From: BPGX01 sp037447455
GTDB lineage: Bacteria > Bacteroidota > Bacteroidia > B-17B0 > Aurantibacillaceae
DNA length: 64,000 nt
Assembly (NCBI GenBank): GCA_037447455.1
Contig: JBBIGQ010000010.1
Coordinates: 15,215 to 79,214 of the forward strand
Reading direction: 5' to 3'
Shown: positions 37,847 to 47,827 of the stretch, piece by piece
How positions within the stretch are numbered: position 1 is the stretch's first letter
Layout of the letters: each line of letters begins with the position of its first letter
Notes under the pieces: model-generated
What the model was told of the DNA's origin: nothing
Seen by the model: the letters and a program-made list of their open reading frames with translations, nothing else
Databases searched by the model: none
Made by a program: the position numbers and the translations under genes

Positions 37847-38335
37847 TTAAGGATTTTTTTTCAAATCGGGAACAGAATAATTCTGCACTATTTTTAAGCA
37901 AGCAGCATGAATCATTTGAAAGACCTCTTCAAAATCGGCTTCTGTTCCGTAATACGGATCAGGTACTTCTATATTCTGATTCGGATATAATACATTCATT
38001 AAATAGTCCACTTTGCGCATGTTATTTTCATTTGGTGCCATCGTTTTTAGATATTGGTAATGAGAATGATCCTTGACAAATATTTTGTCAAAAGTAGAAA
38101 AGTCCGAGGTCTGAAATTGTCTGGCTTTCAGCGGACGCAGGTCAATGCCATGTTTTAAGGCGTTTTTAATGGTTCTTGTATCTGGGTGTTCTCCAATATG
38201 ATAATCTGAAATAGCAGCAGAATCTACTTCAATTGGCAAGTTGCAGTTTTGTATGTAATGTAGCATAATTCCTTCTGCTAAAGGTGAACGACAGATGTTA
38301 CCCAGACACACAAATAAAATTTTATCTTTTTTCAT
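37847..38335 (-). CDS. Low-molecular-weight protein tyrosine phosphatase
   Basis: The 162-residue cytosolic enzyme carries the CX5R phosphate loop near its start (VCLGNICRSPLAEG, C10 and R16) and the catalytic aspartate in VPDPYYG. Both are intact. These enzymes dephosphorylate tyrosine on bacterial proteins or small phosphoesters. The gene follows the histidine kinase after 3 bp and is probably co-transcribed with it and prfA. Physiological substrate unknown. Confidence 0.92.
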   Translation of the reverse strand: MKKDKILFVCLGNICRSPLAEGIMLHYIQNCNLPIEVDSAAISDYHIGEHPDTRTIKNALKHGIDLRPLKARQFQTSDFSTFDKIFVKDHSHYQYLKTMAPNENNMRKVDYLMNVLYPNQNIEVPDPYYGTEADFEEVFQMIHAACLKIVQNYSVPDLKKNP

Positions 38336-38338
38336 ACA

Positions 38339-40291
38339 CTATGCTTTTGGAAAACTGAGTTCAAAAATGGTTCCGCTTTCAGCTTTAAAGACATATTTTC
38401 CTTCCAGTTGTTCGGATAAAATTTGAATGAGTTCCATCCCTAATGACTCCTTTCGTTTGGTTTTATTCAAATCAATCCCTATTCCATTATCTTTAATTTT
38501 CAAATTACATTCGGACTGATTACAATAAAAATGAATGTCAATTTTACCTTTCTTATCAGGGAAGGCATATTTGACGGCATTCGTAAGGACTTCGCTACAA
38601 ATTAATCCTAATGGAATAGCGGTATCTAATGACAGGTCAAGGTTTTCTGTATTGTCAAAAGAAAAATGAATTTCAATGTCAGAATTATCAGAAAAGGCGG
38701 TTATAATTTGCCGGCAAAGATGCTTTAAGTATTCGGATGCATTGATTTCTAAAAATTTATCTTTTTTATAGAGCATTTGATGGGTTAATGCAATGGATTG
38801 AATGCGTGCAGATATTTCGTTTAAAAGATCTTGTGCGTGTTTGTTATTTTCTTTATTTAATTGTAAGCGAATAATACTATTAATGATTTGTAAATTGTTT
38901 TTCACACGGTGATGAATTTCTTTAATGAGCATTTCTTTTTCTTTAAGTGATTTTTGAATCATCAAATTCTGTTGTTGAATAGTAGTGTTGTTTATTTCTA
39001 ATTCTTCATTTTTTCTTTGAGTATACCGATAATATCTGAATAATATAAAGCCCGCTGCCACCAAAATGACGATAAAAATAATCAAATATGTTTGGACTGT
39101 CTTATCTTCTTCCTGCTGTACTTTTAATATAGAAAGGGTTGCGTTTTTTTCTTTGATGGAATTCTCTTTTTGTTGAGCTTTGTGAGCGATTTCAGAATTT
39201 ATTGCCTGAAGTTCTTTTTCTAATTGTGTAACGCTATCGTTTAATTTTACATATTGTTTCAAATAATTGATAGATTTTTCAAGTTCGCCGGCTTTTTCAT
39301 AGTAAGCAGCAAGCCAGTAATACTTTTTGATTAAGTTTTTGGGGTACTTAAATTCCGGATAATCAAGTATATCCAAAGTGTCCAGATATTTTTTGGCTAG
39401 AACAAGTTTATTTAAATTTAGAAATATTTCCACCACACCGATATAAGCATTAAAAGCACTTTCATATTCTTTATTTTTAATACTTTGTCTGATGTCCATT
39501 AATAAGTATGGGAGTGCTTCTTTGTATCTTTTAGTTTTTAATAAACCAACAGCCAGATTAGATTTAATCAGAGCAACGAAAAAATCAAAATAGTTTTTAT
39601 CAATGTTATTTTTATGAACATTTTCTAATTCAGAGAGTGCCCTATTAAAGCATTTTTCGGCACTATCGTATTTTTGCATTCTATTATAAAATGCGCCTAT
39701 ATCGTTATACATTCGTGCCGTTTCCCAATGATCTTTTGAACCATTTTCATATTCGCGTATACGTTCTGCAATAGCATATTTATAGATTCCCAATAAACTA
39801 TATATTATGCTTTTGTATGTCCCTATCCATAATGCTATGGTTTTTCTGTTCCAGTTTTTTTCAACAATGTTGTGTATTTCAAGTGCTTTATTATAGTCAC
39901 TGATTTTAATTAAGCACTCTTTAAGTAATATCAATGCTTTAAGCGAATCGTTGACATTATCCGCATGATATTGCAAGGTAGTGTTCAGTATAGAAATACC
40001 CTTTGAAAACTGATTATTGAAAATAGCGCTTTTAGCTTCAATTAGGTCCAATAAAAATTTGGCTTCATTGTTTTCAGTTTGAGTATAAACATATCTTTTA
40101 ATCTTTTCTATTGTATCGGCAATTTGAGGGTATACATATTTCAAATCATTAGCGTCTGTATTGGCTACAAGGATGATTTTTTCCTTTATGTTGCATTTAT
40201 GGAATTGCTTTAAAAAAGCTTCTTTGTCAAAATCTGCATAAAGTGAATACGCAGATAAAATAAATAAAAAAAGAGATACTATTGGTTTCAT
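38339..40291 (-). CDS. TPR-containing sensor histidine kinase (HisKA_2 type)
   Basis: The 650-residue protein has a signal peptide (about 1-19), a TPR-rich extracytoplasmic region (about 25-350), a coiled coil and one membrane helix (about 398-418). The HisKA_2 domain follows, with phospho-acceptor His in EIHHRVKNNLQIINS (H460/H461). The HATPase domain has the N-box SEVLTNAVKYAF and the G1 box DNGIGID. No receiver domain or response regulator is adjacent. The gene overlaps the prfA stop by 4 bp, an unusual coupling to a translation factor. Signal sensed is unknown. Confidence 0.9.
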   Translation of the reverse strand: MKPIVSLFLFILSAYSLYADFDKEAFLKQFHKCNIKEKIILVANTDANDLKYVYPQIADTIEKIKRYVYTQTENNEAKFLLDLIEAKSAIFNNQFSKGISILNTTLQYHADNVNDSLKALILLKECLIKISDYNKALEIHNIVEKNWNRKTIALWIGTYKSIIYSLLGIYKYAIAERIREYENGSKDHWETARMYNDIGAFYNRMQKYDSAEKCFNRALSELENVHKNNIDKNYFDFFVALIKSNLAVGLLKTKRYKEALPYLLMDIRQSIKNKEYESAFNAYIGVVEIFLNLNKLVLAKKYLDTLDILDYPEFKYPKNLIKKYYWLAAYYEKAGELEKSINYLKQYVKLNDSVTQLEKELQAINSEIAHKAQQKENSIKEKNATLSILKVQQEEDKTVQTYLIIFIVILVAAGFILFRYYRYTQRKNEELEINNTTIQQQNLMIQKSLKEKEMLIKEIHHRVKNNLQIINSIIRLQLNKENNKHAQDLLNEISARIQSIALTHQMLYKKDKFLEINASEYLKHLCRQIITAFSDNSDIEIHFSFDNTENLDLSLDTAIPLGLICSEVLTNAVKYAFPDKKGKIDIHFYCNQSECNLKIKDNGIGIDLNKTKRKESLGMELIQILSEQLEGKYVFKAESGTIFELSFPKA

Positions 40292-41376
40292 TCATTCATG
40301 GTTTCTTGTAATCCGGATTCTTTCAATCGCTCGGTATTTTCTGCAAACTGCAATGCATCAATCATTTCCTGAATGTCCCCGTTCATGAATTCTGTTAGAT
40401 TGTACAAAGTCAAATTGATGCGATGATCGGTTATTCTGTTTTGGGGATAATTATAGGTTCGGATTTTGGCACTCCTATCACCTGTGCTTACCATCGTTTT
40501 TCTTTTGTGTGCTACTTCTTCCAGTCGCTTCTGATATTCCATTTCGTACAATTTGTTTTTGAGCATTTGCATAGCTTTTTCCCGGTTGGCTAATTGCGTA
40601 CGTTCTGTTTGACACATCACCACTATGCCGGTGGGGATATGCGTTAAAATAACTTTGGTTTCCACTTTGTTTACATTCTGACCGCCTGCTCCGCCACTCC
40701 GTGCAGTTTCCATTTTTACATCTGATTCTTTTACATCCACATCAAATTCATCTGCTTCCGGAAGTACTACAACACTTGCGGCGGATGTATGTACTCTACC
40801 TTGTGTTTCAGTAGCCGGCACCCTTTGCACCCGATGAACGCCGCTTTCAAATTTTAATGTTCCGTAAGCGTTTTGCCCTTTTACATTAAAAATAATCTCT
40901 TTATAACCGCCCATCGTACCGGGATTAAAATCCACTATTTCCGCCTGAAATCCTTTCTTATCACAATATCGTTTATACATTTCAAACAAATCGCCGGCAA
41001 ATATAGATGCCTCGTCACCACCGGTGCCTGCCCGTATTTCCATCACTGCATTTTTAGCGTCCTCCGGATCTTTTGGGATTAAAAGCAAACGAATAGTGCT
41101 TTCTAACTGATTTATTTTTGACTCGTTTCCTTCAAGTTCCTGTTTGGCAAGTTCCAACAGTTCTTTGTCTTTTTCAGTAAGCAAAATTTCTTTGGCGTGT
41201 TTTACTGATTCTAATGCCTTTTTGTATTCCTCAAAGTGCTGTACAATTTCCTTTAATTGATTGTATTCAATGTTTAATTGCTTAAATTTCCTTAAATCCG
41301 AGATAATCGAAGGATCCGAAAGTTTAAGTTCTATATCCTCAAATTTTCGCTTGATTTCTTCTAATTTTTCAATCAT
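40288..41376 (-). CDS. prfA: Peptide chain release factor 1
   Basis: RF1 ends translation at UAA and UAG. The 362-residue protein has the PxT stop-codon recognition tripeptide (PAT in RVPATETQGRVHTSA) that separates RF1 from RF2. The catalytic GGQ loop is in RSGGAGGQNVNKVETK. The N-terminal helical domain (about 1-95) is complete. It is the first gene of a prfA-kinase-phosphatase string, with a 4-bp overlap to the kinase. Confidence 0.96.
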   Translation of the reverse strand: MIEKLEEIKRKFEDIELKLSDPSIISDLRKFKQLNIEYNQLKEIVQHFEEYKKALESVKHAKEILLTEKDKELLELAKQELEGNESKINQLESTIRLLLIPKDPEDAKNAVMEIRAGTGGDEASIFAGDLFEMYKRYCDKKGFQAEIVDFNPGTMGGYKEIIFNVKGQNAYGTLKFESGVHRVQRVPATETQGRVHTSAASVVVLPEADEFDVDVKESDVKMETARSGGAGGQNVNKVETKVILTHIPTGIVVMCQTERTQLANREKAMQMLKNKLYEMEYQKRLEEVAHKRKTMVSTGDRSAKIRTYNYPQNRITDHRINLTLYNLTEFMNGDIQEMIDALQFAENTERLKESGLQETMNE

Positions 41377-41454
41377 ACTAAAAAATTAAACTTCCAATAA
41401 TTTTTAATTGGCGAAGTTAGTGAATATAATGGACTATTAAAAATTAAACACTTA

Positions 41455-42795
41455 CTATTTCTCTTTACTTTGCAGGGATTTTTTGGCTTCTTCTATTGTA
41501 ATTCTATCAAATCCATTAAAAGCCACAATAAAAGCGTCTTTAAATCCAGCATTTTTTAAGTCAGCTAAATGTTTCTGTGCCTCCTCTAATGTATTAAATT
41601 TGCCGGAAGTATATTTAATAAGATTACCTGCCATATAATACCACACATTTTCAAGTGGTTTTTCCTCTTGTACATTGATTGGTTTATCGCTTACTTTTAT
41701 CTGAACTCTGAAGATAATTTCATTGGATTTTGAATTATTATTCAACACCGTGGTATCTGCTTTATTGGTATTAACAACAGGTTTTACAGTGTCTTTGTTG
41801 GTTTCTATCTGGTACCCATTATTTTCCTCTCCATTTTTAGGTAAAATACCTTGTTCAATATTTTCATTCTCAAGTGGTGGTAAATTTTCAACAGCATCAT
41901 TAAATTCTATTTTTTTGCCTTCCGCTTCTGCTTTATACTTTCTTATAGCGTTAAAAATAGAGGCGGCTATGTATTTTTGTCCAAGTTCTGATCCCAAAAA
42001 CTTTTCTTCGTTTGGATTGGTAAGATACCCTATTTCTGTAAGCACACTCGGCATAGATGTACGCCATAATACCCATATACTTTGGCGGTGTACCCCTTTA
42101 TCAATTCTGCCGGCCTTTGTCTTATATTCCTGTTGTATCTTCATCGCTAACTTGGCACTTTGTATCACATACGCTGTCGTATAATTACTCATTATTATGT
42201 AACTTTCTTCACTTTCTGGGTCAAAACCCTGATACTTTTGTTTGTAGTTATCTTCTAATAAAATTGGGGCATTTTCCCGCATAGCCACTGTCATTTTACC
42301 CTTTTCGTTTTTTAATCCCATCACGTATGTTTCCGAACCAAAGGGCTCTGGATTAGCCGTTTCTACAATTACGTATTTCCCTTTAGAGTTTTTAATTCGT
42401 TTAGGACACATCTTTCCTGTTTTAGGATCTTTTACCATAACGGGTTTGCCTGCAGCATTGCAATGAATGGATACAAATAAATCGGCCTTGTTCCTGTTGG
42501 CAATTTGTGCCCGCTCTTCCAATTCTACAAACTCATCGGTTCTTCTGGTTAAAATCACATTGACTTCCGGCAGATATTTTTTAAAGTACTCTTCCAATTT
42601 TAGAGCAATGGACAAGGCAATATCTTTTTCTTTATAGAAAGTACCGTTGGTGCCGGGGTCTTTTCCACCGTGCCCTGGATCAATTACTATTGTTTTAATA
42701 GAAGAAAAATTTTTCTCCTGCGCATAAAAAAAATGAATTCCTAAAAGCAAAAACAATACTATTAACCGGCTTTTTATTTTGACTGAAAAAAACAT
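41455..42795 (-). CDS. N-acetylmuramoyl-L-alanine amidase with SPOR-like domain
   Basis: It cleaves the amide between MurNAc and the stem peptide in the periplasm. The 446-residue protein has a signal peptide (about 1-25). The Amidase_3 domain (about 33-285) shows IDPGHGGKDPG, the zinc Glu in YKEKDIAL and FVSIHCNA. A linker rich in Asn, Glu and Lys leads to a C-terminal SPOR-like domain (about 355-440): FRVQIKVS, IKYTSGKFNTLEEAQ and GFKDAFIVAF. The SPOR domain likely directs it to denuded glycan at division sites. It is divergent from lptD. Confidence 0.92.
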   Translation of the reverse strand: MFFSVKIKSRLIVLFLLLGIHFFYAQEKNFSSIKTIVIDPGHGGKDPGTNGTFYKEKDIALSIALKLEEYFKKYLPEVNVILTRRTDEFVELEERAQIANRNKADLFVSIHCNAAGKPVMVKDPKTGKMCPKRIKNSKGKYVIVETANPEPFGSETYVMGLKNEKGKMTVAMRENAPILLEDNYKQKYQGFDPESEESYIIMSNYTTAYVIQSAKLAMKIQQEYKTKAGRIDKGVHRQSIWVLWRTSMPSVLTEIGYLTNPNEEKFLGSELGQKYIAASIFNAIRKYKAEAEGKKIEFNDAVENLPPLENENIEQGILPKNGEENNGYQIETNKDTVKPVVNTNKADTTVLNNNSKSNEIIFRVQIKVSDKPINVQEEKPLENVWYYMAGNLIKYTSGKFNTLEEAQKHLADLKNAGFKDAFIVAFNGFDRITIEEAKKSLQSKEK

Positions 42796-42844
42796 AAATT
42801 ATCTAAATTGTTATGCTCAAAACTTAAATGGCTATTTTTTTAAT

Positions 42845-42852
42845 TAGTTTTG
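42845..42852 (+). promoter_or_regulatory. -7 promoter box for lptD
   Basis: TAGTTTTG matches TAnnTTTG and lies 43 bases before the lptD ATG. No -33 TTTG is seen at the usual distance. Confidence 0.4.
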
Positions 42853-42895
42853 TAGCCAATAATCGGGGGATAAATTTAATTCAAGTAAAGGATTA

Positions 42896-45397
42896 ATGTT
42901 TTTTCCAAATTCGCAAAATATCATCATTCTGTTGTGGATAATTTTCCTACCTTTTTGTTTTTTTTCACAAAATACAACAAGTGATAGTTTGGCTATATTT
43001 ACTGAACCGGATTCATTATACGCTTCCGATTTTAATGAAGAAATAAAAGCCACTGCCAGAGATTCTATTGCATTTTATCCTAAATCCAAACAAACCATTT
43101 TATACAACAAAGCAGAAATTGAAACAACGTCCGAAAATAATTCATCTATAAAGATGACCGCTGGCTATATTGAAGTAGATGAAACAACTCATACTGTAAA
43201 AGCACAAGGCAGCGTAGATAGTACAGGAAAATTAAGTGATACACCCGTTTTCAATGAAGGTAATAATAAAATGGAAGCCGAAAAAATGGCTTACAACATT
43301 CAAACCAATAAAGGCAAAATTTGGAATGCATACACTACCGAAAGTAATTTAATAGTGTATGGTAATGAAATTAAAAAAGATGAAAAAGAAATTTTATATC
43401 TAAAAAATTTACGCTGTATTCCTTGTGAATACAAAGATGCAAAAACCTTTTTTGTGGCCACAAAAGCAAAAGTAATTCCGGATGACAAAATTATTACAGG
43501 ACCAATGTACTTGCAGATTGCAGGTATTCCTACCCCATTGTTTTTACCATTCGGCTATTTCCCCAACACCAAAAGCAGTACCAGTGGCTTCTTAATGCCA
43601 TTTATTGGCAATTCGCCGACACAAGGTTATTTTTTAAGAGACGGCGGTTTTTATTGGGCTATGAGCAATAAAATGGATTTATTTTTACGCGGGGACATTT
43701 ATACCAATGGCAGCTGGGGCGCCCGGGCACTCAGTAACTACTATGTGCTATATAAATTTCGTGGGGCGCTGTCTTTTGGCTATTCAGAATATTATTTAGG
43801 TGACCGTGATATTCCACAGCAGGCACAAAAAACAAAATCGTACCAGATTCAATGGAAGCACTTTCAGGAAAATAAACTCTCCCCATCTGTACGCTTTTCA
43901 GCAGATGTCAATTTTAACTCTAATCAATTTAACCGATACAATGCCATCAACACTGCACAATATCTCAACAATGTGTTTCTGTCAAACATTGCTTTTAGTA
44001 AAACATTTTCTTTTGGTCTTATGAGTTTGAATGCTATGCACTCACAAAACAGTCAAACGCATTATGCAGAAATGAATCTGCCACAACTCACCGTCAATGT
44101 GAATCGCTTTTTCCCTTTTAATCTGAAAAGCAATAAGCCCTCTAATTTATTAACCCGTTTGGGAATTTCTTATGTGTTAGAAAGTAAAATTAATATCAAA
44201 GGAACCGATACTACCCTGTTTGAACAAAAGACACTTTATCAAAGAATGCGAACAGGAATAAAACAAACAATGCCCGTCAATACTACTTTTGCTATTTTCA
44301 GACACATCACCATAACTCCCGGTTTAAATTTTTCATTGCTGAGTTATCCGGATTACATACAAAAATCTTTTCAAAATAATACTTTGATAACAGACACCAT
44401 TCGTCAATGGAAACACGGTTTTGACTTTAACGCGAATACCTCCATTGCCTTCAAAGTATATACCGACTTGTTTTTTAATAAGGGCTCTTTTAAACAAATT
44501 CGTTATATGCTGATTCCTACTTTTAATTACACTTACAGACCAGATATTGCCAACACGCTTGGATATATTAAAACATACACCGATAATAATAAAAAAGAAT
44601 ACACCTATTCAGTGTTTGAAAACAGTTTGTACGGTGGAATAAGCAGTGGAAAACAAAACGTATTAAGTTTTAATTTGAATAACAATTTAGAAGCCAAGAA
44701 AAAAATACAAACCGATTCCGGCAGCAGCTTTAAAAAAATCACCTTACTTCAAAACTTAGGCATTTCTGGTTCTTACAATTTTGCAGCCGATAGTTTTCAA
44801 TTCTCCAATATTCAATTCAGTGCCCGCAATAAATTATGGAAGTTTTTTGATTTTCTCATCAGTGCTACTGCTGACCCTTACTATTATGACCCATCCACCA
44901 ATCGTCGGTATAATAAATACTTGATGGAGCAAGAGCATAAATTATTACGATGGACTAATTTTCAAATCGCTCTGAACGGGGCCATTGGCTCCGGTGATAT
45001 TGCACAATTAAAATCACCTATACCACAGTACTCCAATTCTGCCGAGAGAGGTGTCAATGTACCTGATTTGCCATGGCGTATTTCGTGTAACTACAATTTA
45101 AATATAGATATGAACAATCCGACTATCAAAAATATCACCCAAACTATTTTTACAGGTATAGATTGGAATCTTACCAAATATTGGAAAATAGGGGCTTCTG
45201 CTAATTATGATTTTAAAAATAAAAAATTTGCCTATTCCAGCATTGACATTAAAAGAGATTTAAAGTGTTGGGAAGCCAGCATTCGCTGGGTGCCTTTTGG
45301 ACAATTCCGAAGTTATATGTTTAACATCTATCTAAAACATTCTATGCTCAGCGAGTTCAAAATACCGCGGCAACGGCAATGGTTTGATAATTTGTAA
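42896..45397 (+). CDS. LPS assembly protein LptD-like outer-membrane protein
   Basis: LptD inserts lipopolysaccharide into the outer leaflet. The 833-residue protein has a signal peptide (about 1-26, FLPFCFFSQ). The N-terminal OstA/LptA-like beta-taco domain (about 50-190) includes ETTSENNSSIKMTAGYIEV. A long barrel region follows, with the LptD-type block PLFLPFGYFPNTKSSTSGFLMP near residues 215-238. The C-terminus ends with strands typical of a barrel. The symbol is left blank because Bacteroidota LptD differs strongly from E. coli. Position divergent from an amidase fits a cell-envelope locus. Confidence 0.88.
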   Translation: MFFPNSQNIIILLWIIFLPFCFFSQNTTSDSLAIFTEPDSLYASDFNEEIKATARDSIAFYPKSKQTILYNKAEIETTSENNSSIKMTAGYIEVDETTHTVKAQGSVDSTGKLSDTPVFNEGNNKMEAEKMAYNIQTNKGKIWNAYTTESNLIVYGNEIKKDEKEILYLKNLRCIPCEYKDAKTFFVATKAKVIPDDKIITGPMYLQIAGIPTPLFLPFGYFPNTKSSTSGFLMPFIGNSPTQGYFLRDGGFYWAMSNKMDLFLRGDIYTNGSWGARALSNYYVLYKFRGALSFGYSEYYLGDRDIPQQAQKTKSYQIQWKHFQENKLSPSVRFSADVNFNSNQFNRYNAINTAQYLNNVFLSNIAFSKTFSFGLMSLNAMHSQNSQTHYAEMNLPQLTVNVNRFFPFNLKSNKPSNLLTRLGISYVLESKINIKGTDTTLFEQKTLYQRMRTGIKQTMPVNTTFAIFRHITITPGLNFSLLSYPDYIQKSFQNNTLITDTIRQWKHGFDFNANTSIAFKVYTDLFFNKGSFKQIRYMLIPTFNYTYRPDIANTLGYIKTYTDNNKKEYTYSVFENSLYGGISSGKQNVLSFNLNNNLEAKKKIQTDSGSSFKKITLLQNLGISGSYNFAADSFQFSNIQFSARNKLWKFFDFLISATADPYYYDPSTNRRYNKYLMEQEHKLLRWTNFQIALNGAIGSGDIAQLKSPIPQYSNSAERGVNVPDLPWRISCNYNLNIDMNNPTIKNITQTIFTGIDWNLTKYWKIGASANYDFKNKKFAYSSIDIKRDLKCWEASIRWVPFGQFRSYMFNIYLKHSMLSEFKIPRQRQWFDNL

Positions 45398-45470
45398 AAT
45401 ATAAATTACTCGGCAATTAAAAAAGTGCTAAGAAACAGAACCCATTTGAATCGTAACGAAAAAACTAAAA

Positions 45471-46772
45471 TTAAATTTTCTGCTCTTTCAGGGCTTCCAG
45501 TATTTTATGGAACCGCGATAAAATCTCCGGAATGTCTTCTTTTTTACAAGTACCTACAGATAAGCGAAACCACACAGAATCTTTTTCACTTCCAAAAGCA
45601 TAAAAAGGAACTAATGCGATATTTGCTTCTTCCAAAAGATATTTTAAAATGTCTTCTGCATCTGTAAAATGCCGTCCTTCTTTGGTACGACGGTGTTTAA
45701 AATTTAGTTTCACCGTCAAATACAAAGCTGCCTGTGGTTCAATCACATCAATCGGCAAGTTCATCTGGCGAAGATGTTTAATACCTGTATAAAATAATTT
45801 CAAACGCGTGAATAATTCGGATTTCTGATGTTCTACAAACGCATCATAAGCGGGGGTATCTGCCATAAATTGAGCTGTGGCCACTTGTTCTGCTTTGGGC
45901 GCCCACGCTCCAATGTGGGTAAGAATGGCTTTCATTTTTGTGATAACTTCTTTAGGTCCAAACGACCAACCTACTCTTACCCCTGTTGCACTTAAGGATT
46001 TTGAAATCCCATCCACAAAGATTGTGTACGCTTTCATAGACGGGTTAATACGCACCGGATTATAATGTTCATAAGGCGTATATACTAATTCCCAATATAC
46101 CTGATCGTACATCACATACAAGGGTTTTATGCCTTGCTTTTTTCTTCTTTCATTTTCATTCAATACGAGTGTTACAATGGTTTCCAATTGTTCCTTTCCA
46201 AAAACAGTTCCTGTAGGGTTTTGTGGCGAACATAAAGCCAGTAAAGCCGCTTCTTTTATGTAGGGTTCTATATCGCTTGCCAGTGGCATAAAATTATTTT
46301 CAGGCAAAGTGTCAATTTGTATGGCTTCGGCACGAGAGAGATAGATATAATGATTGTTATTCCAGGAAGGCACTGTATAAATCACTTTTTCACCCGGATT
46401 GACAACAGTTTGGTAAATAGCATAAATCACAGGTCTTGCACCACCGGCAATTAAAATTTCCTCTTCGGTATAGTCCAGCCCTAATTTTCTCTTTAATAAT
46501 TTACTTACCTCTTTTCTTAATGCTAAAATACCATCCGCAGGCGGATAGTTGGTTTCATTATCATCATAGGCCTTTTTAATGTTCTTTTTTAAATCATCCG
46601 GTATGGGGAAAATATGGCTATCAAAATCACCAATCGTAAGGTTATATATGTGAACTCCCTTTGATTTTAACTGATTAATTTCACCGTTTAGTTTGATAAT
46701 TTCAGAGCCAATAATATTTTGAGCAAGGGCTGAAACTATTGGTAATGCTGAATTTTGAATACTTTCCATCAT
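45471..46772 (-). CDS. Class I/II pyridoxal phosphate aminotransferase
   Basis: The 433-residue cytosolic enzyme is an aspartate-aminotransferase-fold protein. Visible features are YNLTIGDFD, NYPPADGILALR, SPQNPTGTVF (substrate and cofactor contacts) and the PLP lysine K258 in DGISKSLSATGVRVGW. The C-terminal WFRLSVGTC contains the carboxylate-binding arginine. The amino donor is unknown; aspartate or an aromatic amino acid is possible. Its start overlaps the stop of the M23 gene by 4 bp, so they are co-transcribed. Confidence 0.9.
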   Translation of the reverse strand: MMESIQNSALPIVSALAQNIIGSEIIKLNGEINQLKSKGVHIYNLTIGDFDSHIFPIPDDLKKNIKKAYDDNETNYPPADGILALRKEVSKLLKRKLGLDYTEEEILIAGGARPVIYAIYQTVVNPGEKVIYTVPSWNNNHYIYLSRAEAIQIDTLPENNFMPLASDIEPYIKEAALLALCSPQNPTGTVFGKEQLETIVTLVLNENERRKKQGIKPLYVMYDQVYWELVYTPYEHYNPVRINPSMKAYTIFVDGISKSLSATGVRVGWSFGPKEVITKMKAILTHIGAWAPKAEQVATAQFMADTPAYDAFVEHQKSELFTRLKLFYTGIKHLRQMNLPIDVIEPQAALYLTVKLNFKHRRTKEGRHFTDAEDILKYLLEEANIALVPFYAFGSEKDSVWFRLSVGTCKKEDIPEILSRFHKILEALKEQKI

Positions 46773-47674
46773 AAATATAATTTTCGGCCAGGACGAATAA
46801 CAGATGTTTTTTTAAGTTTATTTTTTTTCATTAACGCGGAAAGCGGAACTCCTGTTTTGCGGGCAATTTTAGATAATGTATCGCCTTTTTTTACGATATA
46901 AATACCTTTAGTTTTAGCGAGATGCTTATACTTAGCCGAACGCAAATTGTATGTTTCTTCTGCATCTTTTTTTGTAAGTATAAATGTATCGGTTTTTAAA
47001 CACGCTTTTTCGTAATCAATGATGTCTTCTGAATTAATTGGTACGCCTAAACATCTGATTTCAAGATGTAAATGAGACCCCGTAGAACGCCCTGTACTTC
47101 CACCTAATCCTATTACGTCGCCTGCTTTAATAGTATCATTTATATTCACTAAAATTTTAGATAAATGTCCATACACGGTTTCCAATCCGTTAAAATGACG
47201 AATAACAATCACCTGACCATATCCTCTTACTTTCTTTTGTGCATAACGCACCACGCCATCAAAGGCCGCTTTTACAGAATCACCTTTTTCTAAGTCAATA
47301 TCTGTACCATAATGTGGACGGTAACGTCTCCATCCGTAAGGGCTATTAATTTTGCCATTAAAAGGTAAAACAAAATTTTCCTGATTTAAATGAATAATAA
47401 GCGAGTCCCGTGTCTGAAAAATTTCTTTGTATTTGTATTGATGCACTTCGCTTGTATTAAAATCACCATATAACTCAACAATTTCTATATTTTCCTCTTC
47501 ATTTTCTTCTTCCTCACTTTGGATTATTTCATTTTGAGTAAAATCCATATCCGGACGGACATAAATTTTTTTAGAAGTATCTATAGGAATATAAATTTCT
47601 TCATCGACACTTTGCGAAAAGAGAACGAAGGTAGAAAGTATCAGCAGTATAAATATGTTCAGAAGTGTTTTCAT
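46769..47674 (-). CDS. M23 peptidoglycan metallopeptidase with C-terminal LysM
   Basis: The 301-residue protein has a signal peptide (about 1-20) and an acidic stretch (EEEENEEENIE, about 55-66). The M23 domain (about 110-225) has the zinc ligands HYGTD and HLHLE. The C-terminal LysM domain (about 255-301) begins YIVKKGDTLSKIA and binds glycan. It probably cuts peptidoglycan cross-links. All active-site residues are intact. The overlap with an aminotransferase gene is not an obvious functional pairing. Confidence 0.92.
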   Translation of the reverse strand: MKTLLNIFILLILSTFVLFSQSVDEEIYIPIDTSKKIYVRPDMDFTQNEIIQSEEEENEEENIEIVELYGDFNTSEVHQYKYKEIFQTRDSLIIHLNQENFVLPFNGKINSPYGWRRYRPHYGTDIDLEKGDSVKAAFDGVVRYAQKKVRGYGQVIVIRHFNGLETVYGHLSKILVNINDTIKAGDVIGLGGSTGRSTGSHLHLEIRCLGVPINSEDIIDYEKACLKTDTFILTKKDAEETYNLRSAKYKHLAKTKGIYIVKKGDTLSKIARKTGVPLSALMKKNKLKKTSVIRPGRKLYL

Positions 47675-47827
47675 TGCGGCGGCAATATAAAAGTAAATTC
47701 ATTTGTTTTACAAATCTTTTACGAAAAAACTTATATTTTTGATGCCTGTACAAAAAAATATTAAACCATTCAATGAGCAATAATACCATTAAAAAAATAA
47801 GGCATCGTTCTGACTCAATAAACTTAG

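Noticed and set aside
41395..41412. Hairpin CCAAT-N8-ATTGG between the amidase and prfA
   Set aside because: Only a 5-bp AT-rich stem; the following T-run overlaps the prfA leader, so a terminator call is too weak.
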